The translations under genes and the position numbers were made by a program. Shown one piece after another: positions 1 through 7,512 of a stretch of 10,482 bases of DNA. This DNA comes from Campylobacteraceae bacterium (GTDB taxonomy: Bacteria > Campylobacterota > Campylobacteria > Campylobacterales > UBA6016): contig JAEMQC010000078.1 in the NCBI GenBank assembly GCA_022758985.1, positions 1 through 10,482 on the forward strand, given 5' to 3'. Each line of letters starts with the position of its first letter. Within the stretch, counting starts at the first letter, position 1. Under the pieces are notes generated by a model. It saw only the letters and a list, made by a program, of their open reading frames with translations. It had not been told where the DNA came from and did not search any database.

Positions 1-1124
1 ATCCCCAAAACATAAGTCACTAAGAGCCCGCAAAATGTGCCTATTATATATCCAAGCATCGACATGATGACGCCCACGCTTACTAAGTTTTTGTTGAATG
101 CTGCGGCAAGGAGCGGGGCGGAGGCTACGCCGCCGATGTTGGCGAGGCTGGCTACTCCTATCGTAAAGAGGTCTATGCGAAATAGTTTGGCGTAGATGAG
201 TAGAAAAAGCGCATGAAGCGCTATGACTGCAAAGCCCGCCACGACAAATAGCCACGCCTTACCTACATCGTCAAATGCGGAGTCTACGGCGATGAGGGCT
301 ATGAGGGCGTAGAGCAGCCAAAAGCCTGTTTTTTCGCTTTTTTGCGAACGACTAAGAGGGGTAAATGACGCCGCTATGCCGATGACGGTTGAGAGTACGA
401 CTGCCCAAAAAGAGCTTGTGACAAAAGAATAACTCGGCAAGGCTTTTGAGAGGGCGACGACGGTTATGGAGATGACTATGGCTAAGGCAAAAGCGTAAAT
501 ATCCAATTTCATACTACCACCTTGATGTTTTAAAGCGGGTGGGGCGCTCGTGACCGCCTCCGCTTTTGTCCAAGCGTTGAATCTCTCTTTGTGCGGAGCC
601 AAAAACAGCAAAAATGCAAACCATGCGGCGTAGCACACCGAGTCCGTTATAAGGCAGTATCCCATTAGCTCCCCCTCCAGCCCCGTAGCTTCCGCTACCG
701 CTATCATATTTGCCGTGCCGCCTATCCAGCTGCCGCTGAGAGCTCCGAATGCCTTGTATGCCCCTTGTTCAAACAGCCAACCCATCGCTACCCACATAAC
801 GATAAATGCCGCCATAATGGAAACCGAGGTAACAAAAAACGAGATGAGAAGCTTTGTCTTGATGCGGTAGATGCCTCGTATGTCGCTACCCAGAAGCATC
901 AAAAATATCATTGCGGGGAGGATATATGATTTGGCAGCTGCGAAGCTCTTTATTACGGAGGGCTCAAAAAGCCGCATATTTCCTATTGCCATCATCGCAA
1001 AATATATAAGGACAATGGACGGGACAAACTCAAAAAACTTTGAGCCGCTTCGCCTCTCGGCGGTCTTGATAACGACGATTACAAATAAGAGTATGAGGAC
1101 AAATAGATACGGACTGGCTATCAC
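1..1124 (-). CDS. DUF819 (YjcL-like) family integral membrane protein, C-terminus cut by window edge
   Basis: I translated 374 residues with no stop before the left edge. The protein is strongly hydrophobic, with about ten predicted membrane segments. Two similar glycine-rich motifs, SWIGGTANM (about residues 132-140) and ANIGGVASAPL (about 328-338), sit in the two halves. They match the pattern I recall for the DUF819/COG5505 family, usually about 380-410 residues, so probably only a few residues are missing. A hydrophilic loop (about 178-207) separates the halves. The repeated motif suggests an internally duplicated transporter-like fold, but the substrate is unknown. The start is taken as GTG at 1124-1122, which overlaps the ispG stop as GTGA and suggests translational coupling. 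No ATG lies near this point; the next in-frame ATGs are about 40 codons in, after the first membrane segment. Family assignment is fairly secure; function is unknown. Confidence 0.85.
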   Translation of the reverse strand, partial: MIASPYLFVLILLFVIVVIKTAERRSGSKFFEFVPSIVLIYFAMMAIGNMRLFEPSVIKSFAAAKSYILPAMIFLMLLGSDIRGIYRIKTKLLISFFVTSVSIMAAFIVMWVAMGWLFEQGAYKAFGALSGSWIGGTANMIAVAEATGLEGELMGYCLITDSVCYAAWFAFLLFLAPHKERFNAWTKAEAVTSAPPALKHQGGSMKLDIYAFALAIVISITVVALSKALPSYSFVTSSFWAVVLSTVIGIAASFTPLSRSQKSEKTGFWLLYALIALIAVDSAFDDVGKAWLFVVAGFAVIALHALFLLIYAKLFRIDLFTIGVASLANIGGVASAPLLAAAFNKNLVSVGVIMSMLGYIIGTFCGLLVTYVLG

Positions 1125-2191
1125 GCCTCTTTCCTGGCCGCCAAAGCCGCTTTTTCCACCTCTTCGAGAAATCGCTCTTTTAGTTCCTCTTCTTTGAGTT
1201 TTGCGACTATCTCACCTTTGACTATTATTAGCCCCTCGCCCTTGCCGTAGGCTATCGCCACATCGGCGTGTTTTGCCTCGCCGAGCGCATTTACGGCGCA
1301 CCCCATCACCGATATATCGAGCGGCTCTTTGATATGCTTTGTCCGCTCCTCCACCTCTTGCACGGCGCTCACTAGGTCGGCCTCCAGCCTTGCGCAGGTC
1401 GGGCAGGAGATGATATTGACCCCGTCTTTTATCAGCCCTAGGCTTTTGAGTATCGTTTTGCCTACCTTTATCTCCTCTTCGAGCTCACCGGTGATAGATA
1501 CTCTCATCGTGTCGCCTATGCCGTCCATTAGCAAAGACCCAATGGCGATAGAGGATTTGACCGTGGAGCCAAACATTGTCCCCGCTTCGGTTACGCCGAT
1601 ATGAAACGGATAATTAACAAGCGGACGAAGTCTGCGATACGCCTCCACCGTGCGCAGTACATCGCTTGCCTTCATCGATACTTTGATATCGGTAAAATCG
1701 GCGTCCTCTAGGAGTTTTATGTTGTAGAGAGCCGACTCTATCATCGCTTTTGGCGTTTGTCCATGTTTTTGCTCTAGGTGTTTTTCTAGGCTACCCGCAT
1801 TTACGCCTATGCGTATCGGCAGGTTTCGCTCACGGCACGCTCTCACTACTTCAAGTATTCTGCTTTTTTCGCCTATATTGCCTGGATTTATCCTGATGCA
1901 ATCCACCGACTCGGCGGCTATGAGAGCTAGGCGGTAGTTGAAGTGTATGTCGGCGACAAGGGGTATTGCTATTCTTTTTTTTATCTCTTTTAGAGCCGCT
2001 GCGCTCTCTTCGTCAGGCACCGATACCCGCACTATGTCGCATCCGGCAAAGTGCAGCCTATTTATCTGCTCTACGGTGGCGTCTACATCGTGCGTCTTTG
2101 TGAAGGTCATGGATTGTACAGATATAGGCGCATCGCCGCCAATGGCGACATCTCCTACGTATATTTTTTTCGTTGGGTATCGTTTTATCAC
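1121..2191 (-). CDS. ispG: 4-hydroxy-3-methylbut-2-enyl diphosphate synthase (GcpE/IspG)
   Basis: This cytoplasmic [4Fe-4S] enzyme carries out the penultimate step of the MEP isoprenoid pathway, converting methylerythritol cyclodiphosphate to HMBPP. The 356-residue length fits the short bacterial form, a TIM barrel plus a C-terminal cluster domain. Visible motifs are APISVQSMTF (21-30), VADIHFNY (79-86), RINPGNIG (100-107), ITGELEEEIKVG (233-244), SCPTC (262-266) and GCAVNALGE (297-305). The expected cluster ligands are C263, C266, C298 and E305, all present and spaced as in the Aquifex enzyme. The start is GTG at 2191-2189, since no ATG precedes the conserved N-terminus. A weak AAGAG lies about 7 nt upstream. 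It is the first gene of a minus-strand pair, and its stop overlaps the start of the DUF819 gene. Its own promoter presumably lies in 2192-2299. Identification is firm. Confidence 0.97.
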   Translation of the reverse strand: MIKRYPTKKIYVGDVAIGGDAPISVQSMTFTKTHDVDATVEQINRLHFAGCDIVRVSVPDEESAAALKEIKKRIAIPLVADIHFNYRLALIAAESVDCIRINPGNIGEKSRILEVVRACRERNLPIRIGVNAGSLEKHLEQKHGQTPKAMIESALYNIKLLEDADFTDIKVSMKASDVLRTVEAYRRLRPLVNYPFHIGVTEAGTMFGSTVKSSIAIGSLLMDGIGDTMRVSITGELEEEIKVGKTILKSLGLIKDGVNIISCPTCARLEADLVSAVQEVEERTKHIKEPLDISVMGCAVNALGEAKHADVAIAYGKGEGLIIVKGEIVAKLKEEELKERFLEEVEKAALAARKEA

Positions 2192-2299
2192 TGGTTTGCT
2201 CTTTTTGTTCTCAAATTATGGCGTATTTTAAAATCTATTTGTTAAGATTTGGATATATTAACTCCTAATTTCCTTTGAAATCTGGTAGATAGGCATTAA
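2192..2299. promoter_or_regulatory. divergent intergenic region with probable promoters for ispG (-) and the GGDEF-EAL operon (+)
   Basis: This AT-rich spacer lies between two divergently read genes, so it should hold both promoters. On the plus strand TATATT at 2254-2259 is a plausible -10 about 40 nt before the GTG start. On the minus strand CATAAT (complement of 2215-2220) is a one-mismatch -10 about 25 nt before the ispG start. Neither has a convincing -35 box, which is common for sigma-70 promoters in this phylum. I see no clear operator or repeat. The boxes are weak guesses; the region's role follows mainly from gene orientation. Confidence 0.4.
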
Positions 2300-4294
2300 G
2301 TGGGTAGATTTATGTTTTTGAGCTACAAGCGGCTGACGCTTATTTTGATTTTGGCTTCGCTTCTTTTTAGCGTCGTGAGCGGTTATTTTGCCGCTGCCTT
2401 CTTAAAAGAAACGGCGATATTCGAGATGTCCAAAGTGGATGCGAAAAAATCGAGCGCACTTGTGTTTGAGGCTCTTTATTCCGCTATGGAAAAAGGAATC
2501 AACAAAAACGACCTCAATAGAATAATCAGCAGGCTAAACGGCGTCGAAAAGAATATGAACGTCAGCGCCTATAGAAGCGAAAAAGTCGCCGCACTATTTG
2601 GCGATATAGCCACCGATACCAAAATCAGAAGTATCGACGCCGACGTCAAAAAGGCGATGAGCGGCGAAGAGGTGCTTACGATTAGTAACGACACAATCAG
2701 ATACCTCTATCCGGTCAAGGTCAAAAACGAGTGCGTCAAATGCCACACCAACGTAAAAGAGGGTGACGTAAACGGCGTTATTGACATAACATATCCTACG
2801 ACCAATCTAAAAATAAGCCTCTCCGATACGCTCAACTACTTTATGGTCTTTTTTATAATTTTCTTTGTCGCCACATACTCGGCATTCTACTACGGCTTAA
2901 ATAAGCTACTCGTAACCCCGCTTTCTATGTTCGTCAAAGATATAGAAAATACGATAAAAGAGGGGGCGACGACAAGAAAGCTCAAAATATCGTCGCCGAT
3001 ATACGAGCTTAAAAACCTCGAAAAATCTTTTAATAAAATGCTCAAATTCATGGAGCGCTCCCGTAAAAAAGAGCTGGAACAAATCTATAAAGATCAAATT
3101 ACGGGGCTTCCTAATAGGCTTAGGCTAAATGAGGATTTGGCCGAATTTGAGTTTCCTTTATTGGTTTTGATTAATATAGACTCATTTAAGGAGATAAACG
3201 ACTTTTACGGCGTAAAGGTTGGTGACTTCATACTCGGCGAAGTCGGCAGCGCTATTAGATCCTACTCCCAGATTGGCGAGAAGGTGTATAGATTTGGCGG
3301 GGATGAATATGCCCTGCTTGTAGAGGCGGCCGATGTGGATATGGAGATTGAAGCCTATATAAACAACTTCTTGCATCTGTTATCAAACGAAGTGTTTATG
3401 TACAACGACTACGAGATAAGCTTGAATTTTACGGCGGGGGCAGCAATAGGCGGGGAAAACATACTAGAAAACGCAGATATGGCTCTAAAAGAGGCTAAGA
3501 AGCTTAGAAAACATTTTGTGTTTTTTGACCCGTCGATGCAGGTATCCAAGCAATACGAACACAATATCAAGTGGACGAAGATGCTAAGGGATGCGATAGA
3601 AGACGGGCGCATACAACCGTATTTCCAGCCTATTATGGATATAAAAACAAATAGCGTTACCAAGTTTGAGGCACTCGTGCGACTAATAGAAGAGTCCGGT
3701 TCTCCGGTCGCTCCTTTTGCCTTCTTGTCCGTGGCCAAAAAATCAAAACTATATCCGCACCTGACTAGGGCGATGATAGAGAGATCGTTTAGGGCGTTCG
3801 AGTTGACACCGTTTGAGTTTGCGATAAATATCTCGGTAGAGGATATAGAAGATAAGGATACAAGAGAGTTTATATACGAGAAACTCAAAAACTTCTCCAA
3901 GCCTAGAAGGGTTATCTTCGAGATTACGGAGTCTGAAGGTATAGAGAACTTTTCAGAGGTGCTCGATTTTATCAAAAACGTCAAGGCTATAGGCGCAAAA
4001 ATTGCGATAGACGATTTTGGGAGCGGATACTCGAATTTTGCCTATTTGATGAAGTTGGAAGTAGACTATATCAAGATAGATGCCTCTATAATTAAAAATA
4101 TAGTCGAAGATAAAAACTCCTACATAATCACCAAGACGATAGTCGATTTTTGTAGGCAAATCGGCATTAAAACGGTAGCCGAATACGTAAGCAACAAAGA
4201 GATATTCGAAACGGTAAAAGAGCTCGGTGTCGACTATGCGCAAGGGTATTTTATCGGAGAGCCCAAAAAGGATATAAAAGATTGGATAAGTTGA
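2300..4294 (+). CDS. membrane GGDEF-EAL cyclic-di-GMP protein with periplasmic heme-type CxxCH sensor domain
   Basis: This 664-residue protein probably senses a periplasmic signal and makes or, more likely, degrades c-di-GMP. The order is: TM1 (about 11-34), periplasmic domain (about 35-177), TM2 (about 178-200), HAMP-like linker (about 201-255), GGDEF (about 262-410) and EAL (about 425-660). The periplasmic domain ends with ECVKCH (144-149) followed by a GDVNGVIDITYP segment, resembling DUF3365/Tll0287-type c-heme domains. GGDEF features are DQITGLPNR, D294, N300 and GGDEY at 333-337. The inhibitory RxxD site is absent (QIGE at 324-327), and the usual GH before xxGD is GV. The EAL domain keeps E457 (FEALVRL), N510, EITE (541-544), DDFGSGYS (571-578), K592, E628 and Q648, so it should be an active phosphodiesterase. 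The start is GTG 2300 with AGG 6 nt upstream; ATG 2312 is an alternative. First gene of a five-gene run. Domain calls are secure; heme binding and net activity are inferred. Confidence 0.93.
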   Translation: MGRFMFLSYKRLTLILILASLLFSVVSGYFAAAFLKETAIFEMSKVDAKKSSALVFEALYSAMEKGINKNDLNRIISRLNGVEKNMNVSAYRSEKVAALFGDIATDTKIRSIDADVKKAMSGEEVLTISNDTIRYLYPVKVKNECVKCHTNVKEGDVNGVIDITYPTTNLKISLSDTLNYFMVFFIIFFVATYSAFYYGLNKLLVTPLSMFVKDIENTIKEGATTRKLKISSPIYELKNLEKSFNKMLKFMERSRKKELEQIYKDQITGLPNRLRLNEDLAEFEFPLLVLINIDSFKEINDFYGVKVGDFILGEVGSAIRSYSQIGEKVYRFGGDEYALLVEAADVDMEIEAYINNFLHLLSNEVFMYNDYEISLNFTAGAAIGGENILENADMALKEAKKLRKHFVFFDPSMQVSKQYEHNIKWTKMLRDAIEDGRIQPYFQPIMDIKTNSVTKFEALVRLIEESGSPVAPFAFLSVAKKSKLYPHLTRAMIERSFRAFELTPFEFAINISVEDIEDKDTREFIYEKLKNFSKPRRVIFEITESEGIENFSEVLDFIKNVKAIGAKIAIDDFGSGYSNFAYLMKLEVDYIKIDASIIKNIVEDKNSYIITKTIVDFCRQIGIKTVAEYVSNKEIFETVKELGVDYAQGYFIGEPKKDIKDWIS

Positions 4295-4680
4295 AAAAAA
4301 TAGCGGCCTGCCTTCTTTTGGCGACATCCTTTTCGTTTGGATGTGATATAAAATGGCAAAATTCTATTGCAACCGCAAAAAGGCTATCGCAAGCAGAGCG
4401 AAAGCCGATAATGGTGTTTGTAACTTCGCCGACTTGCCCGTATTGTACGATAATGAGCGAAGCTACGCTAAAAGACGAAGAGGTATGCGAGCTTATAAAC
4501 TCGAAATTTGTTCCGCTAGTTGCGATAGACGGTAGCAAAGACGTTCCTAAAAATTCGAAGGTTCTAGGCGTACCTACTATACTGTTCGTAGACTCCAAGG
4601 AGAGCGAGCTATCTCAAAAGATTATAGGTTTGCGCTCGAAAGATGATTTTATAAAAGAGTTAAAACTCAGAAATTTCTAA
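4291..4680 (+). CDS. small exported thioredoxin-fold protein with CPYC active site
   Basis: This is probably a periplasmic thiol-disulfide protein of about 129 residues. It begins with a typical signal sequence (MKKIAACLLLATSFSFG). A thioredoxin-like domain follows, with MVFVTSPTCPYC holding the C49-P50-Y51-C52 active site and GVPTILFVD carrying the cis-proline (P95). It resembles the short SoxW/thioredoxin_7-like proteins more than full DsbA, which has an extra helical insertion. A Cys follows the signal directly (FSFGC, C18), but the -3 residue is Ser, not Leu, so a lipoprotein anchor is doubtful. The preferred start is TTG 4291, which overlaps the stop of the GGDEF-EAL gene as TTGA and suggests translational coupling. 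TTG 4282, three codons earlier, is also possible. The natural partner might be the CxxCH domain of the gene before it. The direction of the redox reaction cannot be told from sequence. Confidence 0.85.
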   Translation: MKKIAACLLLATSFSFGCDIKWQNSIATAKRLSQAERKPIMVFVTSPTCPYCTIMSEATLKDEEVCELINSKFVPLVAIDGSKDVPKNSKVLGVPTILFVDSKESELSQKIIGLRSKDDFIKELKLRNF

Positions 4681-4695
4681 AAGGTTTGTTTGCTT

Positions 4696-6036
4696 ATGAA
4701 AAAGATTGTTGCTTCCCTTAGTTTTATAGTGGCCCTCAGGTTTTTCGGGCTATTTTTGGTTATGCCGCTTTTGTCCGTTTATGCGGCCGGGCTGGAGGGT
4801 TCAAATAGTTTTCTTATCGGTCTAGCTGTCGGCGGATATGCTTTTAGTCAGCTTCTATTCCAGCTGCCGTTTGGAGTGCTTAGCGACAAGATAGGCAGAA
4901 AAAGCCTTGTGGCGATAGGGCTTTTGATATTTGCCGTCGGCTCCGTCGTCTGTGCTGTCGCAACCGATGCGTACATGCTCGTTATCGGTAGATTTTTACA
5001 GGGTGCGGGAGCTATTAGCTCCGTCGTTACGGCGATGATAGCAGATTTCACTACGGAAGAGAAGCGCTCAAAGGCTATGGCAATGATGGGCGGAGCCATA
5101 GCTATGAGTTTTGCGGCAGCTATACTTGTAGGTCCATATATAGGCGGACACTACGGCGTAGACAAGCTATTCGTCATAACGGCGCTTTTGTCGCTAGCGG
5201 CTCTTTTTTACCTTTTGTTTTTTATCCCGGAACCGCCGCGTATACATCACGCATACGAGGGCGAAGCGCCTAGATTTATCGAGCTGATAACGGATGCAAA
5301 TCTACGTAAGATGTATGTAAATATGTTCCTGCACGGCTTTTTGCTGACTGTCGCTTTTATGATAATTCCTCTAGAGCTGACGACTAAGTTTGGATGGGCA
5401 AAAAACGAGCTTTATATGGTCTATCTGCCGGCTCTCTTTTTTGGCTTCGTTTTTATGGTAGTTGCGGCAATCATGGGTGAAAAATATAACAAAATCAAGC
5501 AGATATTCGTAGCCTCCATATTTATCAATACCGTCTCTTTTTTCCTATTCGGGCTTGCCTCTTCTTCGGCCGTTTTTGTCGTCGCATCCATACTGTTTTT
5601 CATCGGATTTAATATGCTAGAGCCTCTGCTTCAAAGTACGGTAAGTAAATACGCAAAGGCCAGCCAAAGAGGCGCTGCGCTGGGGCTTTTTACAACAAGC
5701 CAATATCTTGGCGTATTCCTTGGCGGTGCGATAGGCGGCGCAATACTGCACTTCATGGATCTAAAATCGCTATCTTTGGTGCTTACGTTCGTCTCTTTCT
5801 TGTGGCTAATCTATATGCTAAAGATGCAAAACCCTATCAAAGCTGGCTTTTTATACCTTGATATACCTATGCTTGACGAAAAGCAAATAGCGGGGCTTAA
5901 AGAGATAAAGGGAATTATCGATGCGTATATCAATAAGACGGAAAACGTGCTTGTCGTAAAATATCAAAAAGAAGTCGTTAGCGAAGAGTATCTAAAGGGT
6001 TTCTTGAAATATAGCGAGCCAGACAAAGAGGGCTAA
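4696..6036 (+). CDS. MFS transporter, YajR-like (DHA1 drug:H+ antiporter type) with C-terminal YAM-like domain
   Basis: This inner-membrane protein of about 446 residues has 12 predicted transmembrane helices. The N-terminal segment RFFGLFLVMPLLSVYA resembles E. coli YajR. The loop between TM2 and TM3 carries MFS motif A (GVLSDKIGRK, about 60-69). TM5 carries the antiporter motif C, ending in VGPYIGG (about 145-151). These place it among proton-coupled exporters; the substrate is unknown. After the last helix about 60 soluble residues follow (about 383-440), with an alternating beta-alpha-beta-beta-alpha look (FLYLDIP, a helix, NVLVVKY, EEYLKGFLK). This fits the ferredoxin-like YAM domain of YajR. 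ATG 4696 follows AAAAGG by about 11 nt; a TTG at 4690 sits closer to that site and is an alternative. It starts 15 nt after the thioredoxin-fold gene and ends 3 nt before the next start. MFS is certain, YajR subgroup likely. Confidence 0.9.
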   Translation: MKKIVASLSFIVALRFFGLFLVMPLLSVYAAGLEGSNSFLIGLAVGGYAFSQLLFQLPFGVLSDKIGRKSLVAIGLLIFAVGSVVCAVATDAYMLVIGRFLQGAGAISSVVTAMIADFTTEEKRSKAMAMMGGAIAMSFAAAILVGPYIGGHYGVDKLFVITALLSLAALFYLLFFIPEPPRIHHAYEGEAPRFIELITDANLRKMYVNMFLHGFLLTVAFMIIPLELTTKFGWAKNELYMVYLPALFFGFVFMVVAAIMGEKYNKIKQIFVASIFINTVSFFLFGLASSSAVFVVASILFFIGFNMLEPLLQSTVSKYAKASQRGAALGLFTTSQYLGVFLGGAIGGAILHFMDLKSLSLVLTFVSFLWLIYMLKMQNPIKAGFLYLDIPMLDEKQIAGLKEIKGIIDAYINKTENVLVVKYQKEVVSEEYLKGFLKYSEPDKEG

Positions 6037-6039
6037 AGA

Positions 6040-7197
6040 GTGCAAGATTTCGTTTTTTGCAATCCGACAAAAATTATATTTGGCGACGAGGCAGAGCTTA
6101 AAATAGTTGCCGACATAAAAGAGTCCGGTTATAAAAAAGTGATGCTCGTCTACGGAATGGGCTCCGTCAAACAAAACGGACTTTACGATAGGGTTGTAAG
6201 ACGCCTTATAAAAAACGAGCTTTACTTTACGGATTTTGGTGGAGTGAGGCCAAATCCGGTGCTCTCTCACGTAAAGGAGGGGATAGAGTGGGCGCAGAGG
6301 AACTCTGTAGACTGTCTTTTAGCGGTAGGAGGCGGCAGCGTAATAGATGAAGCCAAGGCGATAGCGGCCGGGTTTTATTATGAGGGTGACGTTTGGGATT
6401 TTTTTGAAGGGGTCGCCACACCTACAAAAGCTCTTCCAATTTTTACTATTTTGACGCTGGCCGCTACCGGTAGCGAAATGAATGGAGGCTCTGTTATAAC
6501 GAACGAGGAGGGCGCCAAGAAGTACGTAATGAGTTCGCCTTGTCTGTATCCGAAGGCCTCCGCTCTTAATCCGGCTCTTACGTTCGGGGTGTCGCCAAGG
6601 CAGTCTGCGACTGCGGCTGCAGACGCTATCTCTCACGTCCTGGAGGGGTATTTTACTAAAAAAAATAATTTGCCTCTTAACGATAGAATGGCCGAAGCGC
6701 TCATCAAGACGATAATGAAAGATATAGAAAAAATACTCAAAAATCCGAGCGACTATGACGCCAGAGCCTCTTTTATGTGGTCGGCTACACTTGCTCTAAA
6801 CGGGATTATGAATGTTGGGTTAAAAGAGTTCATATTTCCAAACCATCTGATAGAGCGGCCTATGAGCGCAATATTTGATATTCCGCACGGTGAGGGGCTA
6901 TCGATAGTGATGCCTGCATGGCTTGCATGGTTTAGAGCAAAAGAGCCAAAAAAAGTGGATAGATTTTGCAAAAAAATGTTTAAAAAAAGCGGTGCAGACG
7001 GCATAGCGGCTTTTGAGGAGTGGCTATGCGGTATCGGGCTTCCGACAAGGCTGGAGGATGTGGGCATCAAAGCTTCCGATATAGAGGCCATAGCCCAAAA
7101 CGCCGTGATGGGCGCCAAAGGTTCGGCGCTATATAAGGAATACGACAAAAAGAGTATTGAAGATATATTAAAAAAAGCCCTAAAGCAATCAAATTAA
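6040..7197 (+). CDS. iron-containing alcohol dehydrogenase, YqhD/butanol dehydrogenase type (NAD(P)H aldehyde reductase)
   Basis: This is a 385-residue cytoplasmic group III alcohol dehydrogenase, almost the length of E. coli YqhD (387). It should reduce aldehydes to alcohols with NAD(P)H and a bound divalent metal. The N-terminal Rossmann-like half has CNPTKIIFG (7-15), YGMGSVKQNGLYD (38-50) and the nucleotide-binding VGGGSVIDEAKAIAAG (96-111). The C-terminal half has the metal ligands D195 and H199 (ADAISHVLE), H269 (FPNHLIE) and H283 (FDIPHGEGLSIV), all conserved. The GSVKQNG loop, with Gly at the position that favours NADPH in YqhD, suggests NADPH preference. The start is GTG 6040, 3 nt after the MFS stop, with GAGGG about 8 nt upstream; the conserved N-terminus starts here. 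YqhD-type enzymes are known to detoxify short and peroxidation-derived aldehydes, so a stress role is plausible but not shown. Confidence 0.93.
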   Translation: MQDFVFCNPTKIIFGDEAELKIVADIKESGYKKVMLVYGMGSVKQNGLYDRVVRRLIKNELYFTDFGGVRPNPVLSHVKEGIEWAQRNSVDCLLAVGGGSVIDEAKAIAAGFYYEGDVWDFFEGVATPTKALPIFTILTLAATGSEMNGGSVITNEEGAKKYVMSSPCLYPKASALNPALTFGVSPRQSATAAADAISHVLEGYFTKKNNLPLNDRMAEALIKTIMKDIEKILKNPSDYDARASFMWSATLALNGIMNVGLKEFIFPNHLIERPMSAIFDIPHGEGLSIVMPAWLAWFRAKEPKKVDRFCKKMFKKSGADGIAAFEEWLCGIGLPTRLEDVGIKASDIEAIAQNAVMGAKGSALYKEYDKKSIEDILKKALKQSN

Positions 7198-7203
7198 AAG
7201 GAG
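7198..7203 (+). promoter_or_regulatory. strong ribosome binding site deciding the start of the Cys-rich small protein
   Basis: AAGGAG sits just after the dehydrogenase stop. It directly abuts an ATG at 7204, which is too close for use, and lies 6 nt before the in-frame ATG at 7210. That spacing picks 7210 as the start. It is the best Shine-Dalgarno match I see in the plus-strand run, suggesting the small protein is well translated. Confidence 0.7.
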
Positions 7204-7209
7204 ATGAGC

Positions 7210-7512
7210 ATGAAAGCCTATTTTTGTAGTGAAGAGAGATTTTTGAGGGTCGTTATATGTTTTGACACTCCGGAACAAAAAAAGATGCTATGTGACACAA
7301 TGGACGAGCTTGTCGCAAAATATGAACTTACTCCGACCGTTCTTATCAAGCGTACTGGTAGCGGTGGAGAGGTAAGTATAGAGTTTGAAGATGACTACAA
7401 TGAAGAGGCAAAACCGCTTCTTGAAGAGTATGCAAAGCTAACTGGATTGGAGTTTGTTGATAGTTGCCATGTTTTACCTTGTGAATGCAACAACGTGGGG
7501 CATATAAGCTAA
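7210..7512 (+). CDS. 100-residue cysteine-rich protein, function unknown
   Basis: I do not recognise this protein. It has no signal peptide or membrane segment, so it is probably cytoplasmic. It is acidic and has six Cys (C6, C17, C28, C86, C91, C93). Three cluster at the C-terminus with a His in CHVLPCEC (86-93), which could bind a metal or take part in thiol chemistry. The middle looks like a compact alpha/beta unit: a strand FLRVVICFD, a helix EQKKMLCDTMDELVAKY, a strand TVLIKRT, a strand EVSIEFED and a helix EEAKPLLEEYAKLTG. It is the last gene of the run, 12 nt after the dehydrogenase, and is followed at once by a terminator. Coding status is supported by the strong RBS, codon use like its neighbours, and its position. 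No function is proposed beyond possible metal or thiol binding. Confidence 0.75.
   Translation: MKAYFCSEERFLRVVICFDTPEQKKMLCDTMDELVAKYELTPTVLIKRTGSGGEVSIEFEDDYNEEAKPLLEEYAKLTGLEFVDSCHVLPCECNNVGHIS

Noticed and set aside
871..1197. 108-codon plus-strand open frame
   Set aside because: It lies antisense to the DUF819 gene and the ispG end, both well supported; the product has no family features.
2192..2299. Possible Fur box or operator repeat in the divergent spacer
   Set aside because: The spacer is AT-rich, but I found no convincing 19-bp inverted repeat or paired operator.
3409..3984. 191-codon minus-strand open frame inside the GGDEF-EAL gene
   Set aside because: Antisense to a region encoding conserved GGDEF and EAL motifs; Ser/Ile-rich composition typical of a shadow frame.
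4291..4350. Possible lipoprotein signal on the thioredoxin-fold protein
   Set aside because: A Cys follows the signal, but the preceding residues SFG lack the Leu-type -3 position of a lipobox; ordinary signal cleavage is as likely.
4251..4598. 115-codon minus-strand open frame across the GGDEF-EAL/thioredoxin junction
   Set aside because: Antisense to two real genes, with no recognisable domain and no RBS of note.
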